NCBI RefSeq assembly: GCF_049532965.1
Contig: NZ_CP186694.1
Span: 3,410,001 to 3,474,000 of the forward strand
DNA: 64,000 nt
Direction of reading: 5' to 3'
DNA from: Roseateles sp049532965
Lineage (GTDB): Bacteria > Pseudomonadota > Gammaproteobacteria > Burkholderiales > Burkholderiaceae_C
Positions 8,542 through 16,838 of the stretch are shown here, piece by piece; within the stretch, counting starts at the first letter, position 1, and every line of letters starts with the position of its first letter. Made by a program: the position numbers and the translations under genes. Under the pieces are notes generated by a model. The model made no database searches. It had not been told where the DNA came from and saw only the letters and a program-made list of their open reading frames with translations.

Positions 8542-11150
8542 GCCAGAACGTGATTTCCGTCGAGCAGCAAGTCCACGGCTACCGCCAAGGGCATCAACTC
8601 CTGAATTCGTCGGTCAGCCTGTCGAAAGCTGATCAGTCGACGATCGACCAGCTTTCGGACGTCGCTGGGCCTTTGCGACCTGGCGAGATGTTCTCGCCGT
8701 ATGTCTCGGCCTACCCTCTTCCAAGCGGGACCTTCTATGTGTTCGCGCGCACATGGCAGGACTTGACGGTTGCGCGCGCCGGCTGCGTTCGGACGCTCAG
8801 CCTCTTGATACCCGTGACAGGGTGGGCTTCAGCAGCTAGCCTGCGTCCCTTCTTTGACCTCTTGAAGGGCGATGGCTTGCCAAGCAGCGCAGTCAGCGTT
8901 GACGTTGTTGAGTCCGTTCCTGAACCTCTGCCGCCAGCAAACGACTTTAGCGGAAAGGAACTTCTTGAAGCGATGTTCCTGGAAGACGCGAAGCCTGTCG
9001 CCCTATTTGATGCCGCGGATCCAGAGCTCGTTGCCGAGCGGTTGATGACGGCGATGTGGCCAGGGCTGCGAGCGCGCTTGGCCTTGTCGACGTTCGCTCT
9101 TTCGCCGCGCAAGGTAGAAGGGCGGTTCTTTGATCTCGTGTTTGCGCCGAAGGATGCGAAGCCGCGCTTCTCCGACTGGCCAGGCCGTCGCGTCGACGCA
9201 CGGGCAGGCCGGGACTCGCGTCACCGCTGGACGGGCGCGATCTATTCGCGAGTTTTCATTGCACCGTTCCCCAAGCTGATGGGCGATCGGGCAGGTAGCT
9301 TGATTGAGACAAGCGAGGACAGCTCCGTCGCCTCTTTGCGCATCGCGCTGTTGTGGGATGAGCTTCTTGAAAAGGTCGATCGTTCCCCCACTGCAGCTCT
9401 TGGGCTGCTGGACATTGCGAACTCACGATCGACATTGAGCGCGGACACGGCCCAGTCGCTCACACCGCTGCTTCGCGAAGCAACCTCTCAAGCCTTGAGC
9501 GACCTGCCTACGGCCGACGCGTGGGACTTTGTCGCGGCGATCGTTCGAAAGATGCATGCCGTCTTTCCGGACAGCGTGGTGAAGTATGTTTCAGAGGCCG
9601 CGGGCAGACTTGCTCAGCGGGACCCAGAAGGCGCGCTTGCCTTGCTTTCACGGCCCGACGCGGATGATGCGCTTGCGGTCTTGTGGCCCACGATCGCGTT
9701 GGGACTGGCTGACGGTTTTCTCGGCGCAGAGCCTGCGCTGATCTCAGCTGAGCCTGGCGTGCTCGCGCGCCTCCTGGCCGCAGGACGACCGCTGGCTGAA
9801 GCGGCTGCGATTTCACCGTCAATGATTTCTGGCATGGCGCGCGCGTTGTCGACGCTGCAGCCTGAGCAACTGGCGGCTGCCAAGACGGCAATGCTGCCTC
9901 TGCTCACGAACGACGATCAGGTGGAGGCGGCGGTACCGCTGATCGCCTCACTCGACGAAGAAGAATTGCTGGCCGAGGTCCTGCACTTGGAGCGCGCCAA
10001 CGGGCTTTCGTCTACTGCCTATGCGGGGCCCATAGCGGCGAGGGCCAGAGCGATCGGTGCAACGACTTCACTGCGGCGGGTCCTGCTTCAGCGAGATGTC
10101 ACGCTGGGCCGAAGTTCGTTTTTGCAGGCGACGCTGACACCCTCGGTGGACGACGCTCTCTGGTTGATCAGTGAGCCGGCTTTGTCCGTTCAGGCAGCCA
10201 ACGGGTACTTGCTTGCTCTCCTGAGAGCCGCCTCTGATTCGGACCGGCGAATCCTTCTTGGCAACGAAGCGGTGCTTCATCGGGTTCCTGATGAGGGTAC
10301 AGATGTACTGATGTGGGCAGCTTTTTCCGGTGTGCTGTCGCTGAAGAGCTATCTCGCGGTCGTATTCAAGTTGTTACCCGCCAGCGGCGCTGAGGAGCGC
10401 CGACGCCTCGCGTTCCATGCTCTCGAGCGATGCCTACCCTCGCGACTTCCCAACGACGGTTTGTCGACCGTGTCGACGCTGTTTGACGTCATGGCCGAGC
10501 GCGTGGACGTAGCACTAGTTGCCCGCGCTGGCCTTGGGCGGCAAGCTGACACGGACGTTCTGAACCGCAACTTGATCGCGATGGGCCTGTCGGGGGAGGC
10601 GGCTCGTAACAGCTTCATCGAACGGATAGACGAGATCACAGCGATGTTGAGCTCACGATACGTTCTGGAGCTCTCGAAGGACGCCGCTTCAAGCTTGGCA
10701 AATCTTCTGTGGACGGCCCAGACATTGAAGCCAACGGTGGGATTAGCCGCATCAGGCCGACTGTTGCCCCAGGTGTTCCGCTCACGGTCAGCGCCGGTCT
10801 CGATACTCGTCGCAGCTTGTTTTCCGGTTGTCTACCGTGAACTGGCCTCCAAGGAAGATGTGCCGGACCTACTCAAGTTCATTCCGTTCCTTGACTGGGA
10901 CAAGTGCAAGTCCGCCCGCAAAGAGTTGGTCGACACCTTCATGATGTCATCTGCTTGGGCACCTGAGGATCTGGCACTCACCGCGTTCTTGTGTCTGGAC
11001 CTGGATAGGATTCTGGGGCGAGTTGCCGAGTCGCACGGCGGTGATCAGTACCTCGCGCATGTCCTTGCCGGATCGCAAAGGCTGCCGGATGGGCCGCGAG
11101 CAGCGACAGAAGCGGCGATTGGAAGAGTTCGACAAGCGAGGTGGAGTTGA
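8523..11150 (+). CDS. Large GTPase-associated protein (GAP1-like)
   Basis: 875 residues from ATG 8523, which overlaps the GTPase gene by 19 bases; an in-frame GTG at 8550 is an alternative start just before the conserved region. The N-terminus carries VEQQVHGYRQGHQLL, which matches the QxxHGYxxGHxLL signature of the GAP1-N domain, followed by the SAYPLPSGTFYVFARTW and DLTVARAGCVRTLSLLIP stretches of the same domain. The middle and C-terminal parts (about 300-870) are long Leu/Ala-rich helices, as expected for the GAP1-M and GAP1-C regions. No membrane segment or enzyme motif. It is the largest and most diagnostic gene of the operon and probably holds the two GTPases in check or couples them to the effector. 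The mechanism is unknown. Confidence 0.8.
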   Translation: MGGGRLSQNVISVEQQVHGYRQGHQLLNSSVSLSKADQSTIDQLSDVAGPLRPGEMFSPYVSAYPLPSGTFYVFARTWQDLTVARAGCVRTLSLLIPVTGWASAASLRPFFDLLKGDGLPSSAVSVDVVESVPEPLPPANDFSGKELLEAMFLEDAKPVALFDAADPELVAERLMTAMWPGLRARLALSTFALSPRKVEGRFFDLVFAPKDAKPRFSDWPGRRVDARAGRDSRHRWTGAIYSRVFIAPFPKLMGDRAGSLIETSEDSSVASLRIALLWDELLEKVDRSPTAALGLLDIANSRSTLSADTAQSLTPLLREATSQALSDLPTADAWDFVAAIVRKMHAVFPDSVVKYVSEAAGRLAQRDPEGALALLSRPDADDALAVLWPTIALGLADGFLGAEPALISAEPGVLARLLAAGRPLAEAAAISPSMISGMARALSTLQPEQLAAAKTAMLPLLTNDDQVEAAVPLIASLDEEELLAEVLHLERANGLSSTAYAGPIAARARAIGATTSLRRVLLQRDVTLGRSSFLQATLTPSVDDALWLISEPALSVQAANGYLLALLRAASDSDRRILLGNEAVLHRVPDEGTDVLMWAAFSGVLSLKSYLAVVFKLLPASGAEERRRLAFHALERCLPSRLPNDGLSTVSTLFDVMAERVDVALVARAGLGRQADTDVLNRNLIAMGLSGEAARNSFIERIDEITAMLSSRYVLELSKDAASSLANLLWTAQTLKPTVGLAASGRLLPQVFRSRSAPVSILVAACFPVVYRELASKEDVPDLLKFIPFLDWDKCKSARKELVDTFMMSSAWAPEDLALTAFLCLDLDRILGRVAESHGGDQYLAHVLAGSQRLPDGPRAATEAAIGRVRQARWS

Positions 11151-11322
11151 GATCACTCGAGCCGGTTCCTGGCAGTCTATGCAGTCATCAGCCGATCATC
11201 TCCGCGACAGCTGGCCAGTCCAGTGACCGCAATTCGCTTCAGACCGGTCGGACAAGGCGCTGCTTTGACCGACCGAGAACGCTGCAAAGCGGGTACGGCA
11301 TCGGGCTGGGCACGGCCTTACG
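11151..11322. other. Gap downstream of the GTPase operon
   Basis: A 172-base gap between the convergent GAP1-like and HAD genes. No gene and no clear intrinsic terminator; an imperfect CGGTCGGACAAGG / GACCGACCGA inverted pair near 11240-11280 is the only structure seen. Confidence 0.35.
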
Positions 11323-11622
11323 TCAAACGCCGCCGACATTCAGCGGCAGCACATGCCGGCAGAACCGCCAGTCGCTGACCGCTTGATCATCAACATAGAT
11401 GTCTGGCTTGGGCAGGAACGCCAAGAAGCAGGATTCAATGCCTAGCTCCACGGCTGAAGCCCTGGCGTACTCCGCGCCGCCTGAACTCCATAGATAGAGC
11501 TGATCGCCAGCGGCGTGGAGGGCCTTCACGCCAGCGACGGCTTCCGGCATTGGGATTCGCTTCATCCCGACGGAACGGATCAGGGTGTCATCGACATCAA
11601 CGAACACGACGCGCTGTCTCAT
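11323..11622 (-). CDS. Small HAD-fold phosphatase-like protein
   Basis: 99 residues from the ATG at 11622 (MRQRVVFVDVDDTLI). The DVDDTL motif is HAD motif I with both catalytic aspartates. An LWSSGG stretch supplies the motif II Ser, and PDIYVDDQ resembles the acidic motif IV. There is no cap domain, as in the minimal HAD proteins often found in phages and mobile regions. An upstream in-frame extension to 11694 is Arg-rich and looks non-coding. It is convergent with the GTPase operon and may be island cargo. Substrate unknown. Confidence 0.65.
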   Translation of the reverse strand: MRQRVVFVDVDDTLIRSVGMKRIPMPEAVAGVKALHAAGDQLYLWSSGGAEYARASAVELGIESCFLAFLPKPDIYVDDQAVSDWRFCRHVLPLNVGGV

Positions 11623-11808
11623 AGGGTTTCGGGGCGCTCCGGCCGCATAGGAAGTCTGGCGCGACTGTACGCGTCGACGTCGCTTCCGCTGCAAACCGGC
11701 ACCTCGCTAAAACATGGACGAGCTTAAAGGGTCGGCACCTCAAGGCCGTTATGGCCTGCCCCGCCGGCGTTGCTCCGGGAGCACCGCAAGGCCAAGTGAT
11801 GGCGCCCT

Positions 11809-12771
11809 CTAAAGATCGCCCGTCATTCGGATCGATTTGAGCGTCTGCGTCACCGGGAGATGCATGGGCAGTTGGGTGTTGGTATGGTGCCAGGCAAGCG
11901 GCACTTTTACCTCGGTCGTAAAGTCCCAGCGCGAGTTGAGCGCGCCGAATCCGTCGATCTGCCCCATGACGTCTGTGATGCGCTCAAACTCGGCCGGCAT
12001 GGCGATCTTGGCGCTGATCGTTACGATGCGCGATTGCCTGGCAAGCTTGTTCAGCCGAGCCGGATCTACCGCTTTCAGGCCGTATAGCGCTTCCGAAACC
12101 ACCAGGTTGCCCTTGGAGTGTCCGATCAGGAGATTCAGCGCCAGCCCCTTGTGCGATAGCAGAGCCTGAACGGTCCTCGTGTCCTTGCTGCGCTGCATCG
12201 GTGAGCCCGTCGCCGTGCCAGAAGCGCTTGCCCCTGGATCTGCAATCGCCCCGGACTCACGCAAGCGGTCCAGCCATTCAAAGCGGTGCCGCAACGAGTT
12301 CGCCGCGCCGAACAGGAAGAAGCCGCCCAAGGCCTCGGTCGCCAGATCGGCTAGTCCGTATCCCGAAACCACCGCAGCCACGGACTCGTCGAGCGCATCG
12401 GCAACGTTTCGAGCAAAGGCGGCGGCGCCAAGTGCTGAGCTGCCCACGCCGGCCACGGCCACCGCCTGCACCTTCTTGCCATGCAGATCCACGAACTCCT
12501 CGATCGACGCACAGAGTTGGAGCTCGCCATCACCAGTCGGAGGCACCACCAGAATCGCCCCCTCGGCCGCCAGCCAAGGACTCAAGGCCCTGGCTTCACT
12601 CTGCGTCACCACACCAATGTCGTAGAACAACCAGTCGAGGATCGCATTGCGCTGCCGCACTGCTTCAAGATAAGCCTCTGAGCCCAATGCCGGCGGCGGC
12701 GACATCGCGACCGGCGCGCTTTGAACACGCGCCAGTTGCGTGGATTGAAGAACCTGCAGTGAGTTTTGCAT
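11809..12771 (-). CDS. Putative alpha/beta hydrolase (lipase-like, GHSKG elbow)
   Basis: 320 residues without a signal peptide. The clearest motif is NLLIGHSKGNLVVSEALYG, a nucleophile elbow G-H-S-K-G with S219 as the likely catalytic serine; this variant occurs in triacylglycerol-lipase-like proteins and in some phospholipase effectors. A Gly/Ala-rich hydrophobic segment (about 102-157) lies upstream of the catalytic part and could be membrane-active. The C-terminus has PLAWHHTNTQLP, where one His could complete the triad. It sits between the HAD gene and the integrase stump, within the atypical region. It could be an enzyme or an antibacterial phospholipase; no immunity gene is evident next to it. 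Moderate confidence in the fold, low in the role. Confidence 0.6.
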   Translation of the reverse strand: MQNSLQVLQSTQLARVQSAPVAMSPPPALGSEAYLEAVRQRNAILDWLFYDIGVVTQSEARALSPWLAAEGAILVVPPTGDGELQLCASIEEFVDLHGKKVQAVAVAGVGSSALGAAAFARNVADALDESVAAVVSGYGLADLATEALGGFFLFGAANSLRHRFEWLDRLRESGAIADPGASASGTATGSPMQRSKDTRTVQALLSHKGLALNLLIGHSKGNLVVSEALYGLKAVDPARLNKLARQSRIVTISAKIAMPAEFERITDVMGQIDGFGALNSRWDFTTEVKVPLAWHHTNTQLPMHLPVTQTLKSIRMTGDL

Positions 12772-12921
12772 GGGTCACCTTCAACTTAGCCTGCCTCAGG
12801 TCATGCAAAGGGCGGGCCAGGAAACGTCGGCGAGCCAACAACGTCAGCAATATTGATGAGGGGATTCACCGTGCCCACCCGATGCGTCGCGGCGTGTACG
12901 TCTCATGGCGTTTTCTGCGGG

Positions 12922-13074
12922 CTAGCGATGGCGAGCCGGGACTTTCGGTAAAGGCGGTGGGCGGAGCGGTTTGGCAGGCGCCCGGATGTCCTTGAGCTTG
13001 AACGGTGCCTTCTGCCCAACAAGCTTGCCCTTGTTCCACGGCTCGCGATGGACGGTGCTACCTGCCTTGCCCAT
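12922..13074 (-). pseudogene. N-terminal stump of a tyrosine-type integrase
   Basis: A 50-codon frame from ATG 13074 whose first ~30 residues, with WNKGKLVGQKAPFKLKDI, match the well-known opening of a family of site-specific tyrosine recombinases, where this segment is followed by WAIRVRLQ. Here the match breaks right after KDI; the rest is Pro/Arg-rich non-homologous sequence ending in TAG. No catalytic R-H-R-Y region is found nearby, so the gene is a remnant truncated by a deletion near 12985. It points to past integrase-mediated insertion in this region. An upstream segment (13075-13284) holds no recognisable gene. Confidence 0.7.
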
Positions 13075-13284
13075 GATGGTCTCCCATCGAGTTGAGGGCC
13101 TTGCAGGATGCGCCTGCTGCTGAAGGTCGGCTTTGAACTGATCGGTCGGACTGGTGGACTCGGCCAGGAGCAGTCGACCACGCCATCAGCATCGCCGGCA
13201 GTTCCAGGCTGGTTGCCGCCGTTCGCGGCGATGCCGACCGCAGACAGCTACCGCCCCCGGAGAGTCGCGTGTGCGTGCACCGCT
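13075..13284. other. Gap upstream of the integrase stump
   Basis: About 210 bases between the stump and the stop codon of the alpha/beta hydrolase. No credible coding frame, RNA gene or attachment site was recognised; it may contain the old integrase promoter. Confidence 0.35.
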
Positions 13285-14286
13285 TCATCTCGCCACCGCG
13301 ATCCAGGGTTGCAGCTGGTCCACGTAGGCAGCCGGCAAAACGTGGCCTCCCGGAAACCGGAGGTGGCGCTTGGCTGTGCTGGGCAGCGCGACGAACAAGG
13401 CTTCGCTCTCGGATGGTGAGGCATGCTCGTCATCCTCTGCAGTGAGCAGCCAAACCTCGACTTGCGCCAGCCGCGACACGACAGTCGACGGCGCGACAAC
13501 TGCCACTTTGGCATCTAGATGCGGCGGCACCATCGCCGCGACGCTGTGTACCCTCGAGTCGACGGCCGCCAGCAGTAGCGCCATCTGCGCACCCATGCTG
13601 TAGCCGGCGGCACGCACCTGCGCTGCCCCTAGACCGGACTGTCGTTCCACCCAATCCAGCAACACACGGTAGTCCTTGACCGTGTCGGTGATGAGCCTTT
13701 CGTAGGGCTCGCGCTTTCCCCACAGATGTAGGTCGCGCAACAACTTGCGCGCGATCAGCCGCTGCTGGGGATCCTTGCGGTCGCCGTGCCCTCGCGCATC
13801 GAGCGCCACCACGACATGTCCCGACTGCAGAGCCCGCTCCGCCAGGCGGTGGGTGCTCTCGATGGTGGGGCGCCCCTTGAACTCGCCGTGCCACCAACGC
13901 CACTGCGTGCGCCCCATGGCGTGCAAGGCCAGCATGACACGGCGTTGGCCAGGCGTCGCATCGGCCGCTGCGGCGTCAGCGGGGTCCGTGGGATGAACGA
14001 TCCGGCCGAGCACCAGCGCACCGTCGAAGCTGCGAAAGCTCAGGGATTGCGCCCACGCCGTCGTATCCCCTACTTGCACGACTTCAACGGGTCCCAGTTG
14101 GACCGGGCCGGCCTGCGAGTCCGGCGCCGCATGCGCATAGCGGGCCTGGAGCTGCTCCGGGTGGATCGTGTAGGGCTTCAGGGCGAAGAACACCCACCAC
14201 AGTGCGCCGAGAGCTGCGGCCGCAGCGGTCAGGGCGATCACGATCCTGAGAACGGTTCGGGGGGCGAGGCGGCAATGCTTGGCCAT
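13285..14286 (-). CDS. Membrane-anchored alpha/beta hydrolase
   Basis: 333 residues. An N-terminal hydrophobic segment (about 12-36) anchors or exports the protein. The hydrolase core shows LALHAMGRTQWRWWHGEF (oxyanion region), VVALDARGHGDR, the nucleophile elbow AAGYSMGAQMA, an acidic residue in LLTAEDDEHA and a histidine in FPGGHVLP, which makes a complete Ser-Asp-His set. Such proteins are typically esterases or peptidases of small substrates. It is the last gene behind a response regulator/kinase pair on the same strand, separated from the kinase by 108 bases, so it may be a target or an unrelated neighbour. No stronger specificity can be read. Confidence 0.8.
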   Translation of the reverse strand: MAKHCRLAPRTVLRIVIALTAAAAALGALWWVFFALKPYTIHPEQLQARYAHAAPDSQAGPVQLGPVEVVQVGDTTAWAQSLSFRSFDGALVLGRIVHPTDPADAAAADATPGQRRVMLALHAMGRTQWRWWHGEFKGRPTIESTHRLAERALQSGHVVVALDARGHGDRKDPQQRLIARKLLRDLHLWGKREPYERLITDTVKDYRVLLDWVERQSGLGAAQVRAAGYSMGAQMALLLAAVDSRVHSVAAMVPPHLDAKVAVVAPSTVVSRLAQVEVWLLTAEDDEHASPSESEALFVALPSTAKRHLRFPGGHVLPAAYVDQLQPWIAVAR

Positions 14287-14394
14287 GTGCGGTGACAGGA
14301 GGTCGCGGTGACGGCCACCGCCCGCGCACGGTAGGGCCGGCGACGTGAAGCATTTGCGAAGGCCCAGGGCAGCGCTCAGTGCCGGGAGGATCTT

Positions 14395-15705
14395 CTACCC
14401 GCCGGTCGGCCTGCGCGGCTGCGGGGCTCCCGCGCGGAGGATCGCGCAGGTGCGGCCATCGCAGTGGACAAGATCCAGGCGAAGCCCTTGCTTCTCCGCC
14501 AGCCGGCGCACGATGGACAAGCCGTGGCCTAGCCCCATACTCGCAGCGCCTTTGATCCCGCGAGCGCCGATGCCACTGTCATGCTCCAGCACCGCTGCGG
14601 GGGGCGCATCACTCGCGTTGCACACCTGCAGCACGTTCGCATCGGCGTGAATGTGCACGAGCGGCGACTGGCGATGGGCGATCGCGTTGGCTAGCAAATT
14701 GCCAACCAGCAGTTGTGTCAGCGCGGGCGACCACGGCCTCGTGAGATCCGCCGGCACCTCCAGGCTGACATGCACGCCTTCGCGGTCGAGGAGTGGGGCG
14801 TGCGCCAGCAGGAGTTGCTCCAGCATGGGCAGCAGACGATGTTCGTCCGGAGAGTGCGGGGACAGCGGTGCCTCGCGCGCAAGGGCAAGCATCAGCTCCA
14901 CGGTTTGCTGCAGTTGCCACGCGGCCGCCTGCAGGGCTTGGACCAGAGGCTGCTGCTCCGCGGTTGCGTGGGTCTGCAAACGCTCGGCAACGACTGCGAT
15001 CACCGCCAGCGGCGTGCGCAGCTCATGGCCGACATCGGCCGTGAAACCCTGCTCTCGCTCTATGAAGGCGCCTGTCCTCCGATGCAGTTCGTCCAGGTGT
15101 CGGGCAAGTTCCCCGATCTCGTCGTGCTCCAGCCCCTGTGCCAAGTCTTCGGGAAGGTTGTTGGGCGTGCTGCAGGCCACACGCCGAGCCAACGTGGCCA
15201 GCGGCTCGCTCGTTCGACGCGACAGCCATGCGCCGAGCATCAAGGCCAGAAGGCTCAAGCCGACGGTGGCGGCCAGCAGCCACTGCAGCAGTTCCGTGCG
15301 CATCCCGCGCACTACGAGCTGGTCGGCCACCTCGGCCACCAGCACCGTGCCGTCCTCGCTCAGCGAGCGCAGGTGGTAGTGCCTCCCGTCCGTGCCCGCG
15401 ACCTCGCGCCGTCTTAGCTGGCGAACATGTAGCGCGGCCAGGTCGGGCGGCAAGGCCTCGCCGCGCTCGTGCACGCGAACGAAGGGCAGCGCAGGGGCCG
15501 TGTAGTGGCCATGCGCGCGGTGATAGGCGCGCTGACGCGCCTCCTCGGCCTGCAGCAATCCATCGAAGAACTCGTCCTCGACCACATAGACGAACGCCAT
15601 GGACAAACCGCCCATCAACGTCACCACGGCCAGCGTGAAGACCATGAAGGTGAGCATGAGCCGGCGCTGCATGCGCGGGCGGAAGGCGGGCTGATGCTCA
15701 GCCAC
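14395..15705 (-). CDS. Two-component sensor histidine kinase
   Basis: 436 residues: TM1 about 15-42, a periplasmic sensor of ~95 residues, TM2 about 137-162, a HAMP-like linker, a dimerisation/phosphoacceptor domain with H227 (DVGHELRTPLAV), and an ATP-binding domain with N box NLLANAIAH and G-rich HDSGIGARG and GLGHGLSIVRRL. All catalytic boxes are present. Its start codon overlaps the end of the response regulator gene by eight bases, so the pair is cotranscribed and coupled. The sensor region is small and without recognised domain; the stimulus is unknown. The architecture resembles PhoQ/CusS-like kinases. Confidence 0.9.
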   Translation of the reverse strand: MAEHQPAFRPRMQRRLMLTFMVFTLAVVTLMGGLSMAFVYVVEDEFFDGLLQAEEARQRAYHRAHGHYTAPALPFVRVHERGEALPPDLAALHVRQLRRREVAGTDGRHYHLRSLSEDGTVLVAEVADQLVVRGMRTELLQWLLAATVGLSLLALMLGAWLSRRTSEPLATLARRVACSTPNNLPEDLAQGLEHDEIGELARHLDELHRRTGAFIEREQGFTADVGHELRTPLAVIAVVAERLQTHATAEQQPLVQALQAAAWQLQQTVELMLALAREAPLSPHSPDEHRLLPMLEQLLLAHAPLLDREGVHVSLEVPADLTRPWSPALTQLLVGNLLANAIAHRQSPLVHIHADANVLQVCNASDAPPAAVLEHDSGIGARGIKGAASMGLGHGLSIVRRLAEKQGLRLDLVHCDGRTCAILRAGAPQPRRPTGG

Positions 15706-16396
15706 CCACGTCAGCCGGCACGTCCAACCTCAGGCCCACCCCGTGCACGGTCTTCACCAGGTGTTGGTCCTCGCCAAGGCTCTGGCGCAAGGTGTACAGG
15801 TGGCTGCGCAAGGCATCGGACGCAGGGGGCTCGTCGGACCACAACTGTTGCAGCAGCTCGCTACGGCTCAGTGTGCGCGGCCAGGCCTCTGCCAGGGCAA
15901 CCAGCAGCCGCAGTGCGTGGCCGTTGACCTCGACGAGGCGCTCGCCACAGCGCACCTCGCCGCTGCGGCGGTCGATGCGCAATGCGCCGCGCTGCAGCAC
16001 CGGGCTGCGGCCCAGTTCTCCGCGTCGCGCCAACGCTTGGCAGCGCCACAGAAGCTCCTCGCTGGCGAAGGGCTTGAGCAGGTAGTCGTCCGCCCCGGCA
16101 GCAAACCCGCGGCCCTTGTCGGACAGCGTGTCCCGCGCGGTCAGCATCAGCACCGGCACGTGGCGGTCGGCCCGCTCGCGCAACTGAGCGCAAACGTCCA
16201 GGCCGTCCAGCCCAGGCAGGCCCAGGTCGAGCAGCAGTACGTCGGGCGGCTCCTCGAGCGCCATCTGGAGCGCAAGTCGGCCGTCGCTGGCTTCCTCGAC
16301 CTTCCATCCTGCGCTCTCCAGGACGGACACAACCTGCGAACGCAGGGCAGCGTGATCGTCGACCACGAGGATACGTGGAGCAGGAACGAGGGGCAT
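15698..16396 (-). CDS. OmpR-family response regulator
   Basis: 232 residues. Receiver domain with D13-D14, phosphoacceptor D57 (LLLDLGLPGLDG), the switch Thr in MLTARD and K108 (LLKPF). The C-terminal winged helix shows the OmpR pattern WPRTLSRSELLQQLW and DALRSHLYTLRQSL, ending in KTVHGVGLRL. First gene of the regulator-kinase pair. A TTGACA element upstream (on the minus strand, 16460-16465) is a good -35 candidate. The helix following the wing (SDALRSHLYTLR) resembles the PhoP/QseB subgroup. Target genes are unknown; the downstream hydrolase is a candidate. Confidence 0.9.
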   Translation of the reverse strand: MPLVPAPRILVVDDHAALRSQVVSVLESAGWKVEEASDGRLALQMALEEPPDVLLLDLGLPGLDGLDVCAQLRERADRHVPVLMLTARDTLSDKGRGFAAGADDYLLKPFASEELLWRCQALARRGELGRSPVLQRGALRIDRRSGEVRCGERLVEVNGHALRLLVALAEAWPRTLSRSELLQQLWSDEPPASDALRSHLYTLRQSLGEDQHLVKTVHGVGLRLDVPADVGG

Positions 16397-16434
16397 GCGG
16401 TTCGAGGTGTCAGGGTTACCTGCGTTAGCGGGAG

Positions 16435-16465
16435 TCTAGATGGACGTTCGTGAAGCAAATGTCAA
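16435..16465 (-). promoter_or_regulatory. Candidate promoter of the response regulator/kinase operon
   Basis: On the minus strand a perfect TTGACA lies at 16465-16460, about 65 bases upstream of the regulator start. A weak -10 (CATCTA or TCTAGA) follows 17-19 bases later. Only the -35 is convincing. Confidence 0.35.
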
Positions 16466-16474
16466 AGCGGCCTG

Positions 16475-16705
16475 TCATGGAAGGCTCAAGTCCATGCCGA
16501 GCGTCCTGGCCAGTCCGAAGGTCAAGGTCAGCAAGACGAGGAGCAACAGCAGGAACACGGCGACGAACTTGGCGCCCATGCCTAGTAGCGCGCGTCGGTC
16601 CGCCCAACTCTTCTCTCGGTCATAGTGCCACTTGATGGCGAAATACATGCCTGTGACGAATACCAGACCCTTGAATAGAACGAAGACGATGAGAACCCAA
16701 TCCAC
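16475..16705 (-). CDS. Small two-span membrane protein of unknown function
   Basis: 76 residues from the GTG at 16705, chosen because AGGGA stands seven bases upstream and because the longer frame to 16903 adds Arg/Gly-rich sequence that looks non-coding. The protein has two hydrophobic helices, about 3-25 (WVLIVFVLFKGLVFVTGMYF) and 48-68 (a run of Leu/Val), joined by a charged loop with WHYDREKSWADRR. No known family recognised. It lies between eutC and the response regulator on the same strand and could be read through from either side. Confidence 0.55.
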   Translation of the reverse strand: MDWVLIVFVLFKGLVFVTGMYFAIKWHYDREKSWADRRALLGMGAKFVAVFLLLLLVLLTLTFGLARTLGMDLSLP

Positions 16706-16838
16706 CTGAGCATCCCTGGTTGTTGCTCGACACCATCCATCTTGACGGTAAACAAGAGCAGCGGACATTGGACGTTTTGACTCAGGGCCTGCGCGCAAAC
16801 ATGACGCAGCCGTCAGAGGCCCTCCCCCTCTGCCGTGA

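Noticed and set aside
3889..13284. Attachment-site direct repeats or a tRNA at the island ends
   Set aside because: None could be seen by eye; a computed repeat search would be needed, so no att site is annotated.
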